From Paragordius varius (lineage: Eukaryota > Nematomorpha): 64,000 bases of DNA. This document shows positions 1-9,903 of this stretch, in pieces. The notes under the pieces were generated by a model, which saw only the letters and a program-made list of their open reading frames with translations, was not told where the DNA came from and did not search any database. The translations under genes and the position numbers were made by a program. The stretch's first letter is position 1; the number at the start of each line of letters is the position of its first letter. The stretch is from assembly GCA_964247055.1 (NCBI GenBank), contig OZ176054.1:9176001-9240000 (forward strand), read 5' to 3'.

Positions 1-288
1 AAAAGCGGCGAATGTATGTATTTTTTGGATATTATTTTTTTAAATGAATAATAATTAAAAAAAGAATTTGAAGCAGAAATGTGAAACCAACTATATCTTA
101 CAAAAATTATTACTTTTAATTTAATATATTAACTTTGAAAAATTTTATACATATAATTGTATGAATAATCTTTAAATAATAATAACGCTATTGATAACAT
201 CTTATTACATAAAATATGTCCTATTGCTAAGTTCATGGTAATAAAGCAATTTATTAAGCATTTTGCTGTAATTTATTTTGGTAAAACG

Positions 289-289
289 A

Positions 290-328
<39 letters not shown>

Positions 329-343
329 ATATATATATACATA
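289..343. repeat. (AT)n microsatellite
   Basis: An almost pure AT dinucleotide run with one interruption. Similar runs occur at about 26657-26697, 31229-31266, 35826-35859 and 38098-38147, all inside srGAP introns except this one. Confidence 0.9.
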
Positions 344-354
344 TTTAATATCAG

Positions 355-675
355 TTATTCACATTCTGAATATATTTTATTATAAATTATTTCATTAACA
401 ACATTTTGAGCGTTTTGAAAAAGAAGAGGTAAGCTTTCGGTACTTTTTTTAACATGGCGATCTATTTTCTGATCAAAATATTTCAATGTAATATCATCCA
501 AATAATTGTTAAAGTCTTCAATACTGTGGAATTGTTGTAGATTATTACATTTAGACTTTTTTAGTATTTCCCAAAACATTTCAGTATTTGGTATATTATT
601 ATGCAATATATTTGGTTGGAGTTCTTTTGCATCTTCGTACAATGTTAAATTTTCTTGAATAGAAGACGGTTTCTC
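355..675 (-). CDS. Uncharacterised exon, probably the last exon of an unrecognised gene
   Basis: Open from a good splice acceptor (ends ATAATAG, just above 675) to a stop at 355, about 106 codons, beginning EKPSSIQENLTLYEDAKELQ. The composition looks like protein: charged, mixed residues with few poly-Lys/Ile runs, unlike the chance ORFs in this AT-rich DNA. There is no in-frame ATG near the 5' edge, which fits a downstream exon rather than a complete gene. Possible upstream exons lie at about 1198-1265, 1846-1953 and 2225-2405 on the same strand; a MITE (713-1196) sits between. I do not recognise the family. The alternative is a decaying gene. Confidence 0.4.
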   Translation of the reverse strand, partial: EKPSSIQENLTLYEDAKELQPNILHNNIPNTEMFWEILKKSKCNNLQQFHSIEDFNNYLDDITLKYFDQKIDRHVKKSTESLPLLFQNAQNVVNEIIYNKIYSECE

Positions 676-712
676 CTATTATAAAAATTTTATAATCAAA
701 TAATACTAATAA

Positions 713-1196
713 TATACCATTTGCACTTTAAGAGTATCCTTAAACACTTCAAGTTAGTCCTTATACTTTTTTTGAATTTATCCATATTTTTGCATTTATT
801 TATTAATTTGTTAACCAAATCTTCTTGATTTATTATATATTTATTCATTTTAAATTAATATTTTTTTATTTGAAAACTACTTTTTTGTTTCGAACTGATT
901 TTTTCCAATGCTTTACGGAAAAGTGTAATTAATAACCCAAAAAACTTATATTCTTTTCAATTACATGTTAAAACTATATAAAATATAATTTAAGAATTTA
1001 TAAAGATCTACGGTTTCTGATTGATTAAAAGTTGATATTGGTATAAAAGTTTGGTTTAATAAATAAAATAGATTAAAATTGATAAGAAAGATGAATGATA
1101 CACGGTTCGATTGCTAAGAGTTAAAAACAAAATAAAAAAAAGTTAAAGGACCAACTTGAATTGTTCAAGGACACTCTTGGAGTGCAAATGGTATAT
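713..1196. mobile_element. MITE, family A (CCATTTGCACT-type inverted ends)
   Basis: The left end reads ATACCATTTGCACTTTAAGA and the right end is its imperfect reverse complement (GAGTGCAAATGGTAT), flanked by TA. Both ends also carry subterminal 'cttaaacacttcaag / cttgaattgttcaagg' blocks in opposite orientation. No coding capacity. It is the longest of at least seven copies of this family in the window. It lies directly beside a coding-looking stretch (1198-1265), so it is either within an intron of the unknown gene or has disrupted it. Confidence 0.75.
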
Positions 1197-1197
1197 T

Positions 1198-1265
1198 AAT
1201 TGTCATCAATTTCACATAATTTTTTTTCAATTCTTTTGAAAGCCGGTTCGGGTTCCACAGAATTA
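1198..1265 (-). CDS. Possible upstream exon of the unknown gene
   Basis: On the minus strand this reads SVEPEPAFKRIEKKLCEIDD, which is far more protein-like than its surroundings, then runs into the MITE. I cannot find a clear splice acceptor in front of it, so boundaries are approximate. A similar shorter phrase (EVKPGFEKI) occurs at about 1480-1505 after a TTTTAG acceptor and could be a duplicated or alternative exon. Confidence 0.25.
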
Positions 1266-1845
1266 TTTTGCCAAAAAATTATCCGTCAAATTATTTTTTT
1301 GTTAGTATAGAATTATGTTATTTTTCTTTATTAATAACTCATGCCAATTTATAATCACAATCAAAACATTATAAACTGTATTATTTCCATAAATAATTAA
1401 CAAATACTCTTTTATGATCAAATAAATTGGAAAAAATATTAAAAACAAAGATAACCAGGTAATAATCAAACAAATTTTTTCAAAGCCGGGTTTCACTTCT
1501 AAAAGTGATATCAAAACCGTTGATAGTTTTTTTAAACGGTTTAGGTTTCATCAATGGATTGTTAATATATATTTTTCAAAAGCTTTAACTATCTGTGCCA
1601 AAAATATGATAACTTTTGCGCAATTTTACAATAAGAAATTATGATGCTAATGTTTGATTAGAAAGTAGTATTTTTAAAATTAAATGATATGATATAGGAC
1701 AAGAAAAGGTTTTGAAATACAGTCTCCACAAACAATTGTGAAAATAATATGGTAATAAAAAAGATAACTAATTTAATCTTTTTTTATGGATTATGATGAC
1801 TATTTTTAATTTTAATATATATAATAAAAAAAATATGTGAATTAC

Positions 1846-1953
1846 GCCATAAGAATTTAGCCATGTGCTCCCGATTTCATCTATCTGTGTCATGATAGAG
1901 TTAATTAAGATACGAATTCTAGCTTCGTTTATTCGTTTACTGATATCTTCCAT
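1846..1953 (-). CDS. Possible 36-codon exon of the unknown gene
   Basis: Reads MEDISKRINEARIRILINSI and onwards to ...STWLNSYG, followed by GTAATT, a donor form used elsewhere in this window. It is preceded by a GTAG acceptor that is in phase. The ATG may be the start, or an internal Met if the ORF at about 2225-2405 (ending ...YASFRKFL before GTTAAG) is a further upstream exon. Helical and charged; family not recognised. Confidence 0.35.
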
Positions 1954-2450
1954 CTACATTAAACAAATTTAGTTATTACAAAGTGAAAAATAGACCTAAA
2001 TGTTATCGATAGACCTAAATTACAATTTAATTGTTTTGATAAATTTGAGTGATATATTATTGATCTTCAAATATGCCTAATTATATTATTAATTCTACAT
2101 TTTAGTCTAATTTTTATTGTAGACCATAAATATAATGCAGTGAAGGTTATAATTCATAAGACACTTGTACAGCTAGTAAACTTTTAGCAAAATAATATAA
2201 CAAATATTTACATGATCTTAACCAAAAATTTTCTAAATGATGCGTAACGTTTCAGTTTTAAGGAAGATTGTAGACGGCTATTTCCTATTTTAAAAAAGTA
2301 GCATCTAAAAACGAAATCGGACCACATTTTATTTAGAATCCAAAGCACGTGCAATATATATGTATAGAATGTGGAAAAATTTTCTCCACGCTTATAGTCT
2401 TTCAATTAAAAATAAAAAAAAACAACATTATTGTGTGGTACATTCCAATA

Positions 2451-2978
2451 TTAACACTTCGATTCAAATTGGGGTATCAAAAAACCCCAGAATAAATTTG
2501 AGTTAGGATTTTTATAAAGATACTGAATAAAACGGTCCCAATTTAAATTTATGCTTCTATCCTAATAAAAATAAATAAATATGCCAAAAAATCTAAATAA
2601 AATTTTGTTATGAAAAAAAAGTTCCATGTCAAACTACTTCGACGCTAGTATTATTTAACAAAATTTTTGCAAAATATCGTCTTCATTTAATTCCAAGGGT
2701 AAAATTTAAGCTAATTTTTATTTAAATTTCATTTAACATTGATAGAAATATAAAAAGCGGTTTATATTGTATTATTCAATTTTACCATTGCACACATGTC
2801 ACGTTGACTAAATTTTTACCTTTTGGTTTTAGCTCAAAATAAGTATTATCAAGTATTTTTTAATAATTTTTCTTATATATTTCGGTTTATTAATGTTATA
2901 TAGGTGCAAAATTTTGCCATGGTTTCGATTCTGTCCCTATTTAAGGACTAGAATGAATGTGTTATATCCAAGTGTTAA
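2451..2978 (+). mobile_element. piggyBac-type MITE (family B, copy 1)
   Basis: Begins TTAACACTTCGATTCAAATT and ends ATCCAAGTGTTAA, with imperfect inverted ends CACTTsGATwCAA next to TTAA. No transposase. Closely related copies lie at 41265-41842, 41843-42349, 59110-60243 and 59461-60047, and part of one near 36500-36870. The nested pair at 59-60 kb shows that the TTAA is the duplicated target, which is the piggyBac-superfamily signature. Confidence 0.75.
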
Positions 2979-4174
2979 GAGATAATGCGTAACGCATTTA
3001 ATAATATTAACTCATATTTGGGAGAAATAAATATTTGAAAAAATTAATTAAAAATATATAAAGATTAAACTTAAACAAATCGATGTATTTGCGTGATAAG
3101 AAAAGAAAAAACCAGGAAAAATATATCGTTTTGATAAAATATATTTTTTTAAAATAGATCGGATGACTGTAAAGGAAAAATACTTATCAGATTAGGTTCT
3201 TTCGATTGGACCATGGAGAATAAGATATATAATACCCTTCCCAATTATTTGGTTATATTAATTCAAAATTATTACACAAAACAAGAAAAACTAAAATTAA
3301 TCATCGTAACTACCCTAAAATGACCAAATAAATTCGCAGCAAGTAGTGCTTTTTATTACTTTTGCACCGCGTTCGTATTTATTTTGAGACTTTAAGTGGA
3401 TTTTCGAATAACGCTCTCATACAAAAATTATTTTATAAATATCATATAAATTATTAACTGAAAGACAATAAACCGTTTAATCATTTATTAAGGGCATAAA
3501 AATATTTAGAAGTGCTTAATTGTATTGCATTTGTATATAGCCCTACCTACATGGAACAAATTTGGTTAATTAGATATTTACGCAGGGATTCAAAAAAACC
3601 AAATTGTGTATAAAAAAACTTCCAGTATTATAATTATTAAAAATGCAGTAAAAGGTTAAAAATAATCTTAAAATATTTAAAAGGTAAGAAAATATATAGA
3701 TATGTTAACAAGATTTAAAAGGGTTATGTAAATTATAATATTATTATTTAAAATAAAAGAAGGTGATGAGGAGTAAAAAAATATAAGATAGAGTTAATGC
3801 AAAAGGGAAATTTTTATATAAACCTACTTTATTGTAGATATTCGTACTTCGTAAAAGATAAACAATTAGTATGGAAAGGGACCCACTTTGTGAGAACTAT
3901 ATTTATGATACCTATGAAAAACCTTTTTTTCATAATTTTTATTTATTTTAAATACTTTTCAAATAACGATTTCTTATTTAACAGGTTGTAGAAATTAAAA
4001 AATGCAAAAATAATATAAGTACGAATTTTTTTTGAACAAAATCATTTATTCTTACTAATAACCATAACACGAAGCTTTGAAATTATATAATAATGGGATT
4101 AATGAATAAATAGTGGTACATATGTATTTTTATAATAGAATGCGTGTTAGAAGTTTTATTATTATTCCTATAAT
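2979..4174. other. No gene seen
   Basis: AT-rich sequence with only short ORFs of biased composition (for example a 64-codon one at 3797-3991, rich in Phe, Ile and Tyr). I see no splice-compatible exon, RNA gene or clear repeat. Confidence 0.5.
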
Positions 4175-4517
4175 ATACCATTTACAGTTCAAATTCACCC
4201 TTGAACAATTCGAATTCACCCTCCAACAACATAAATTTACCCTTGAACAATTTAAATTCACTCTAAATATAAATTGTAAATTATCGGGCTAATATATCTC
4301 ATCATTAATGAAATATATCTTTATGGCTTAGTTTATTAATTTTTCAGTGCTATTTTTATTTTAAAAAAAAATTTCATTTTTTTAAATATTAAAAAATATA
4401 GGTAATTTTTAATCTTAAAAAACACAATTTATTTTAGGGTGATTTTGAATTGTTTGGGAGTGAGTTTGATTTGTTTGGGGGTGAATTTGATTTGTTTGAG
4501 GGTGAATTGAATTGTTA
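4175..4517. mobile_element. MITE, family A
   Basis: The left end (ATACCATTTACAGTTCAAAT) is followed by four near-repeats of 'AATTCACCCTTGAACAATT'. The right arm carries the reverse complement blocks 'gggtgaatttgatttgtttg', repeated, so the element can fold back on itself. The terminal 'ctgtaaatggtat' of the right end is missing, so this copy is slightly truncated. Confidence 0.7.
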
Positions 4518-4644
4518 CATATTTTCATTCTAGTATATAATGAATGTGCTGAATATTTTACGTATTTTTAAAGGCGTTACAGTTACTGTCATGAATGCAC
4601 CAACAACTAGCCAGAGGAAGGTTTAAAAAATTTGTTTCAATATT

Positions 4645-5448
4645 TTATGAAATTGGCCATTTTAAAATATTAACTTGAGGAATCCATGTATTAACAGAAA
4701 CAGATTTTTCTGTTAACGTTAACACCAAGTGCCACCAATGTCGCGGAACGTAAAGGACCTGACCAGGAGTTAAAATGTAAGATATAGGGTGAAGTTTCTA
4801 ATACATATATTATCATAATTACTGAAGTATTTTGCAGAAAAAATGGATTTTTGAGGCAAAAAACTGATGATTCTTCATAAGGAATCCGAGTTGGATTTAA
4901 ATGATCAGTATCGGAAGGTGGAAATAATATCCAAAGTTTTCTATCTTTATATCGTATTTAAACTTTCCATATATTTGGGCCACCAAATTAAAACCATAAG
5001 TATCATAATGGCATGGGGTATATGAACCGAGTGTACCAATCCAAATAGTTGAATCGTTACCTTTTCTATCGTCAAATCCCAAAAAAGACCAATTAATTAT
5101 CTAATTATGTTATATAAATACTTCATTTAAAATTTTACATTTCAAAAATTTAATGTGTTTATAGCCATAATATGCAAAATATATTTTTTCTTTGGTATAT
5201 TGAGGCAATTTATCAAAAATAGTTTTATCTGCAGTCAATTGACAACGGTTTTCCCATAATATATCTGAAAATATATTTAAATTACCATCTGAGTTTAAAT
5301 TTAAATACCCCAATCTAATATCATCAAAGTCAATCAAATCAATTATTTTTGAAAAATTCCAATCCAATATATCCCATTTTAGGCAATCCGTAAAAATGCA
5401 TGGTAAAGACATTAATATATGAATACTATGTAAATTGTTATTAATCAC
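4645..5448 (-). CDS. HSPBAP1: HSPBAP1-like JmjC (cupin) protein with three micro-introns
   Basis: Four exons (5448-5122, 5100-4964, 4940-4823, 4797-4645) separated by introns of 21, 23 and 25 bases give a 244-residue protein. Joined, it follows HSPB1-associated protein 1: HILMSLPCIF at the N-terminus, then INWSFLGFDDRKG, STIWIGTLGSYTPCHYDTYG, KKLWILFPP, NPTRIPYEES and TPGQVLYVPRHWWH. The JmjC iron ligands are visible as His and Asp in TPCHYD and the distal His in RHWWH, so the Fe(II)/2-oxoglutarate fold looks intact. The start Met at 5448 is followed directly by sequence aligning with residues about 35 onward of the vertebrate protein; the family's long C-terminal tail is absent. The enzymatic substrate of the family is not established. 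Each intron begins GT, ends AG and restores frame. Its 5' end abuts the tRNA gene. Confidence 0.85.
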
Positions 5449-5449
5449 A

Positions 5450-5522
5450 GCCCTGGTAGCTCAGTCGGTAGAGCATTAGGCTTTTAACCTAAGGGTCTTG
5501 GGTTCGAGCCCCAACCAGGGCG
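5450..5522 (+). tRNA. tRNA-Lys (anticodon UUU)
   Basis: A 73-nt cloverleaf. The acceptor arms GCCCTGG (5450-5456) and CCAGGGC (5515-5521) are followed by discriminator G. The D arm is GCTC/GAGC, the anticodon stem TTAGG/CCTAA encloses loop CTTTTAA (anticodon TTT), and the T stem TTGGG/CCCAA encloses TTCGAGC. The CCA is not encoded, as expected for a nuclear gene, and there is no intron. A run of T residues directly after the gene (about 5526-5531) is the expected RNA polymerase III terminator. Confidence 0.97.
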
Positions 5523-5532
5523 TTCTTTTTTA
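5523..5532 (+). terminator. Pol III terminator of tRNA-Lys
   Basis: A T-run starting a few bases after the discriminator base. Confidence 0.75.
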
Positions 5533-5659
5533 AATTTTTATTATTAAAAGTCTGTTGAAATGCATTTTTGCACTACTCTAAATTTTCATTTACTTTATAA
5601 TATTTGCTAACCCACAAAAATATGAGGTTCTTTTATTGTTTTTTGATTACATTATCTGT

Positions 5660-6004
5660 AATCATGGTAACCTAAACGGCTGAAATATTCCTCTTGAATT
5701 ATGTTAGCCATATACTTGGTTTCGACTGCTTCTACTCCCACTCAACGGGTGTATTTATTAAAAATACATCAAAGGACCGGCAAAGTTACAACACTTTTCG
5801 ATCTATAAGTTGAAAATATGTGGATTCATAAGTTTGACAGCATAAAGTTTTTATACATTTTTTGATACTTTTGGGATTCCGGTCTAAATCCATTTTCCGA
5901 CTCCTTACTTCAATAGTAATTGTACCCAAATGAGTCGCATTTATGTCCACATAAAATTGAAAACAAATAACACTTTTTTTAAAGAATAAAACGCTTATTT
6001 TCAA
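5660..6004 (-). pseudogene. Cyclophilin-like (peptidyl-prolyl isomerase) fragment
   Basis: On the minus strand, FYVDINATHLGTITIE followed by PKSIKKCIKTLC and YESTYFQLI matches the start of a cyclophilin domain (pattern 'vfFDi..g..lGrI.iEL....PKT..NF..LC.......s.FHrvi'). Further down, in a shifted frame, KYMANIIQEEYFSRLGY resembles the 'siyG..F.DE....L' segment. A 25-base GT...AG stretch (5884-5908) could be a micro-intron. The rest of the domain (catalytic core and C-terminal half) is missing, the frame is broken and there is no ATG at the expected place. A decayed gene is more likely than an active one. Confidence 0.45.
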
Positions 6005-6324
6005 CTTAACAATCTATCAAAATAAACAACGGTTCCTTTATTAATCAAAATTTTGCGTTTTTGAGTTTCGTCAAAAATTTAATATCTGAATATTATCAGA
6101 TCTTAGTCTTCAATAATAAAATTAAGTTGCATTATGCTAAAACAAATAATTATCTCGAATGTAGCTTATTTTTAAATACCTGTTTATATATTTTTGTAAT
6201 GTATCCATACCTAGAAAAATCTTGAAAAATAATCTGAAAATATTAATATTTTATATATGAAAACAAAAATTTAATTATAAAACATGGTCCAAAATAAGTA
6301 AACCAGATATGATAATTACTCTTT

Positions 6325-6490
6325 AAACATAATAGGCGAGACATTTGTCAAACTTTCGAAATATGAGACGACTAAAGTAACCGATTGTTCCATAGCAACG
6401 AATGAATTGCCCTTTAATTTTGGCATGGATGGGATCATAGGGGCCGGATATTTCCGGCTAGAAAAGTTCCCTTCTTACAAGATAAATTAG
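6325..6490 (+). mobile_element. Possible retropepsin-like fossil of an LTR retroelement
   Basis: A short open stretch ends in a phrase resembling the second half of a Ty3/gypsy-type aspartic protease (LPFNFGMDGIIGAGYF). No LTRs, integrase or other parts are recognisable nearby, so only a small, old, broken piece is present. The assignment rests on one motif. Confidence 0.3.
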
Positions 6491-7695
6491 ATAAAGAAAA
6501 AAGATTGTTATCTTTGAAAACTATCGAATCGGCAGATCCTCAACAAAGTAGTTTATGTTAGTCTAGTCCAATAGTGAACGTTTTAAAACTAACAGTGAAT
6601 TAAAACTTTGTGCCGATTATCTATAAATAAATATAAACTCAGAAATATTTTCCCTTTAATTATTTAATTTTCAAAATTATCTTTGGTAAAACATTCTCAC
6701 ACTATATTTCGGGGGTGTATACCTTTAAACACCAGACCCCTATTACCAAGCCTTCTCACCATATCAATCCTCTTTTTTTTCTAAAATTTACTTTTGTCTT
6801 TCTATAGTGCACCAACCAACATTATAAATTTCCTGCAATGAGATATCATCCATATTTGGAGGGAAAAAAATTATTTAATTTTTGTAAAGTTATCTATCCC
6901 TTGATCCAAGAATATTGATTTTTTCCAATTATCATGTACCCTTTATATGTTAGTTCTATTATTTGATGTATTAAGTGATAGAACCCGTTCCAAAACGTTC
7001 TCTTAAACTGCAACCTATTCTGGTTCAAAATGGTCTGAAAACAGGTTAGTCTGGATTATTTTGTACCTTATCTAATTAACAACATACGAATGAAGAATTG
7101 AAGACAATAAAATGATTTAAACAAATTTAAATTGATTGTTGTGGAAACAACAAAAAATAGTTTTGACGTTAGAGCCAATATAGATCTTATTCAAACTTTA
7201 TTCAAATTTTTAATCCGGCACTAAATTTATATTCCCGAAAATATTTTTGGGTCATTTTTTTTCATTACAAAATTCATTGGCTTCTCAGGCGTTCAACTGT
7301 GGATGAGAGACCTATTGCGTACTAAGTTAAATTTATATTAAATTTTCTTACATTATAGGTGTTAAAAGGCAAATGCAATCTAATTCTGTTAACCGTTATT
7401 ATTCCATTCCAATTTTTTTAGAAGGTCTTTCACCCTAACCAACTGCAATTTTATTCTAAATACATTTTATTTATTAAATTTTTGAATTTACTATATGCAT
7501 TTATATAAACACAAGTATATTTCGTAATATCTATACAAATTCGTTATTCAATAATCTGAGATCATGAGATTCTATATATAATCTTTGTAAATGATTATCT
7601 ATTACACACTAAATGTAATTGCATATTAGCTAGATTTCAAAATAAATGTTACTGTACAGTTAATATAGATTAGGTAAATAGATGTATCCATATTT
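6491..7695. other. No gene seen
   Basis: Intergenic, AT-rich. No conserved exon, RNA gene or clear repeat recognised. Confidence 0.5.
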
Positions 7696-9903
7696 TTAAT
7701 TTAATGAAAGTTTCATATCGTCCAAAGTCCCGTTCATTTGATCGATATTAATTTCCTGTTTGCTTGCTAACAATAATGTTGCAAAAAACAATCTGGGTAT
7801 GTTTACAATTTTCGCTGGTTTTTCACAATTTTTTTCATGGTTGCCAGTGGATGATGCGCAACCCGCGATTTTAGAAATCATATTTCCAAATGATAAAACA
7901 TGTGAGTTTTGAGATAAGATATTTTGTTGGATAGTATTATTAGTATTTTGGGTGGTCTTTGGAAAACGTTTAATAGGAGAAATTTCTGAACTGTGAGATG
8001 GTGAAGACACTGTAAAAAAGCCTTCATCATCTTCCTCTTCTAATGTTTCCCCCCTTTGCTGCATCCATTCATAATTTTTAACAATTTTTTCTCGTTCGAT
8101 ATGGAGTTCAGGGGGTGATTCATGTCCGTTTAATGTTGTTGTTTGGTGCAAAATGCTTTTTATTAACAACTGATCATTGAGTATGTCCCGATTTTGTTTT
8201 CGTTTCGTTTGTGATTGTGCTCGAGGTAACACATGTGACAATATATAATTCTCCCAATCATCATAACAAGCAAATAAGTTTTGGGTAAAATTTTGATCTG
8301 ATGTATTATAAGAAGGAGCATGGCCTATTGTTTCGTTTGGCTCATCATCTGAATAACCATTATTTTCATGTTCCGATAAAGTTTCCCCACCACCTTGTAT
8401 AAAACTATCGTTTTCCATTTGGTATTCTTTAAGGATCGTTTCGTCAAGATCTCCACAAATGGATGGAGTTACATTAGTTTCCTCAGATGGTTTCTCAACA
8501 GTAGTTTTATTCACACGTTTGGTCGATTTAGCTTTTAACACACGTTTCAAAACACAACTAATGGACTTTGATATTCGTTGGTTAATATCATTATCGGTCA
8601 ATATTTTTTTGTCAGATTTGGTTTTAATCTGTTGTGAAATTGTAGATGTCGGAACAAATATTGTTTGACAAATTTGGGGTAACACTTCATTTGGCAAGCT
8701 TTGTACAAAATTTGTAGACACTGATTGCACTTTTTGTTTTCGTTCATCTGTAATTTCGCCGGATGATTCGTTTGGCGTTTGATATGACGTAATGATATCA
8801 CCATCATCATCTATTAATAGTGTGTCATCATTCATTGTAAAATCTAAATGTCTATGGGTAATGGCATCTGTAAAGTTTGTCCCTGTTATACCAAAAGTAT
8901 TGATATTGTTATCATGTCTTTTCGGAGTTGAGGATGAAACATTTTGAGGCACTAAAAACTTGTCTGGATAAGATAATATAAGGGGAGCTAAATTCAGACA
9001 CGGGTCATAAAAATGGGACAAATGCCAACCCGAGGCATGTATATAAGGATAATTTATGTTGGTTGTGTTTTTACGTATGGTAAGAGTGGTATAAAGTGAA
9101 TTATACATTCGATTACAATACTGATTGATAATTTGTCGAGATTTTTTCATGGTTTTAAGACGTTTTTTGGGACTTTCACTGACTTTTGGCGTTAAAACTG
9201 TTTCGGTAAGGTACATATCTCTTAGTTTTGTAAAAAGTTTCGGAAAATTATCTTTGTTATCTTGATCCTCCTGTAGTACAGGATGAGTATTTATTACCGA
9301 ATCATTTTTTGAAAAGACTTTATATTTTTCTAATATTGTAGCGGCTTTAAAATTATCATTTATTTGAGTTACATTTGATATTATTTTGCCCATATTATCG
9401 ATTGTATAATTTTGAGGTATGGAAAATATATTATCAAGAGATGTTAAAGGTTTTTCGCAATATTCTCTTTCATCAATAGTAGGCTCATAAATATTAGCAG
9501 AATTTTTTAATTCATTTGTTGGATTTTTTAGCGATTTCTTTAAAATATTATTTTTTATGTCCATAAATTCGTTAACTAGCGTGTATAAATGATCAACTCG
9601 TTTACTGTAAAGTAGAGAAGTGCCATGAAGCAAAAGCGAGGCTTTGGCAAAATTAATTTTCTTTTTTAGGGACGTTTGACTAGATGATAGGGAAAAGGAG
9701 GTGGTATCATTAGAATCTAAAGATGAATCGTGTGACGGAGTAGGCGAATATGACAATGCCTCGCTTTCGTTGGATAAAAGAGGATCGATTGCATTTTCAT
9801 TAATATCATACATAAAGTTAGTTAGCTTTTCACCAATATTAATATTCCAATATTCTTTAGGATCCTTTTGGACTTTCAACAAAAAATTTAAATACTCATC
9901 CAT
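7696..9903 (-). CDS. NCAPH2: Condensin II complex subunit H2 (gamma-kleisin, CAP-H2)
   Basis: A single open frame of 735 codons with ATG at 9903. The N-terminal signature of condensin-2 H2 is clear: EYWNINIGEKLTNFMYDIN matches the 'NWevDvaaqLgeYLeeld' region, and INFAKASLLLHGTSLLYSKR followed by VDHLYTLV matches 'mnFieAALLIQGSa.VYSKKVeyLYsLV'. The C-terminal winged-helix segment that closes on SMC4 is represented by PRLFFATLLLASKQEINID. Between these lies a low-complexity Ser/Thr/Asn-rich linker of variable length, with DDWENYILSHVLPR resembling the conserved 'rirdWEd.vqPlL' motif. The protein bridges SMC2-SMC4 heads in mitotic chromosome condensation, in the nucleus. The length is similar to animal homologues. 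No introns are seen, unlike its neighbours. Confidence 0.85.
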   Translation of the reverse strand: MDEYLNFLLKVQKDPKEYWNINIGEKLTNFMYDINENAIDPLLSNESEALSYSPTPSHDSSLDSNDTTSFSLSSSQTSLKKKINFAKASLLLHGTSLLYSKRVDHLYTLVNEFMDIKNNILKKSLKNPTNELKNSANIYEPTIDEREYCEKPLTSLDNIFSIPQNYTIDNMGKIISNVTQINDNFKAATILEKYKVFSKNDSVINTHPVLQEDQDNKDNFPKLFTKLRDMYLTETVLTPKVSESPKKRLKTMKKSRQIINQYCNRMYNSLYTTLTIRKNTTNINYPYIHASGWHLSHFYDPCLNLAPLILSYPDKFLVPQNVSSSTPKRHDNNINTFGITGTNFTDAITHRHLDFTMNDDTLLIDDDGDIITSYQTPNESSGEITDERKQKVQSVSTNFVQSLPNEVLPQICQTIFVPTSTISQQIKTKSDKKILTDNDINQRISKSISCVLKRVLKAKSTKRVNKTTVEKPSEETNVTPSICGDLDETILKEYQMENDSFIQGGGETLSEHENNGYSDDEPNETIGHAPSYNTSDQNFTQNLFACYDDWENYILSHVLPRAQSQTKRKQNRDILNDQLLIKSILHQTTTLNGHESPPELHIEREKIVKNYEWMQQRGETLEEEDDEGFFTVSSPSHSSEISPIKRFPKTTQNTNNTIQQNILSQNSHVLSFGNMISKIAGCASSTGNHEKNCEKPAKIVNIPRLFFATLLLASKQEINIDQMNGTLDDMKLSLN

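Noticed and set aside
1302-1514. 70-codon hydrophobic minus-strand ORF as a small membrane protein
   Set aside because: The hydrophobicity comes from AT-rich codons. Only a short phrase at its start looks protein-like, and that is better explained as part of an exon of the unknown gene.
3797-3991. 64-codon plus-strand ORF
   Set aside because: Phe/Ile/Tyr-rich composition expected by chance in AT-rich DNA; no splice context or motif.
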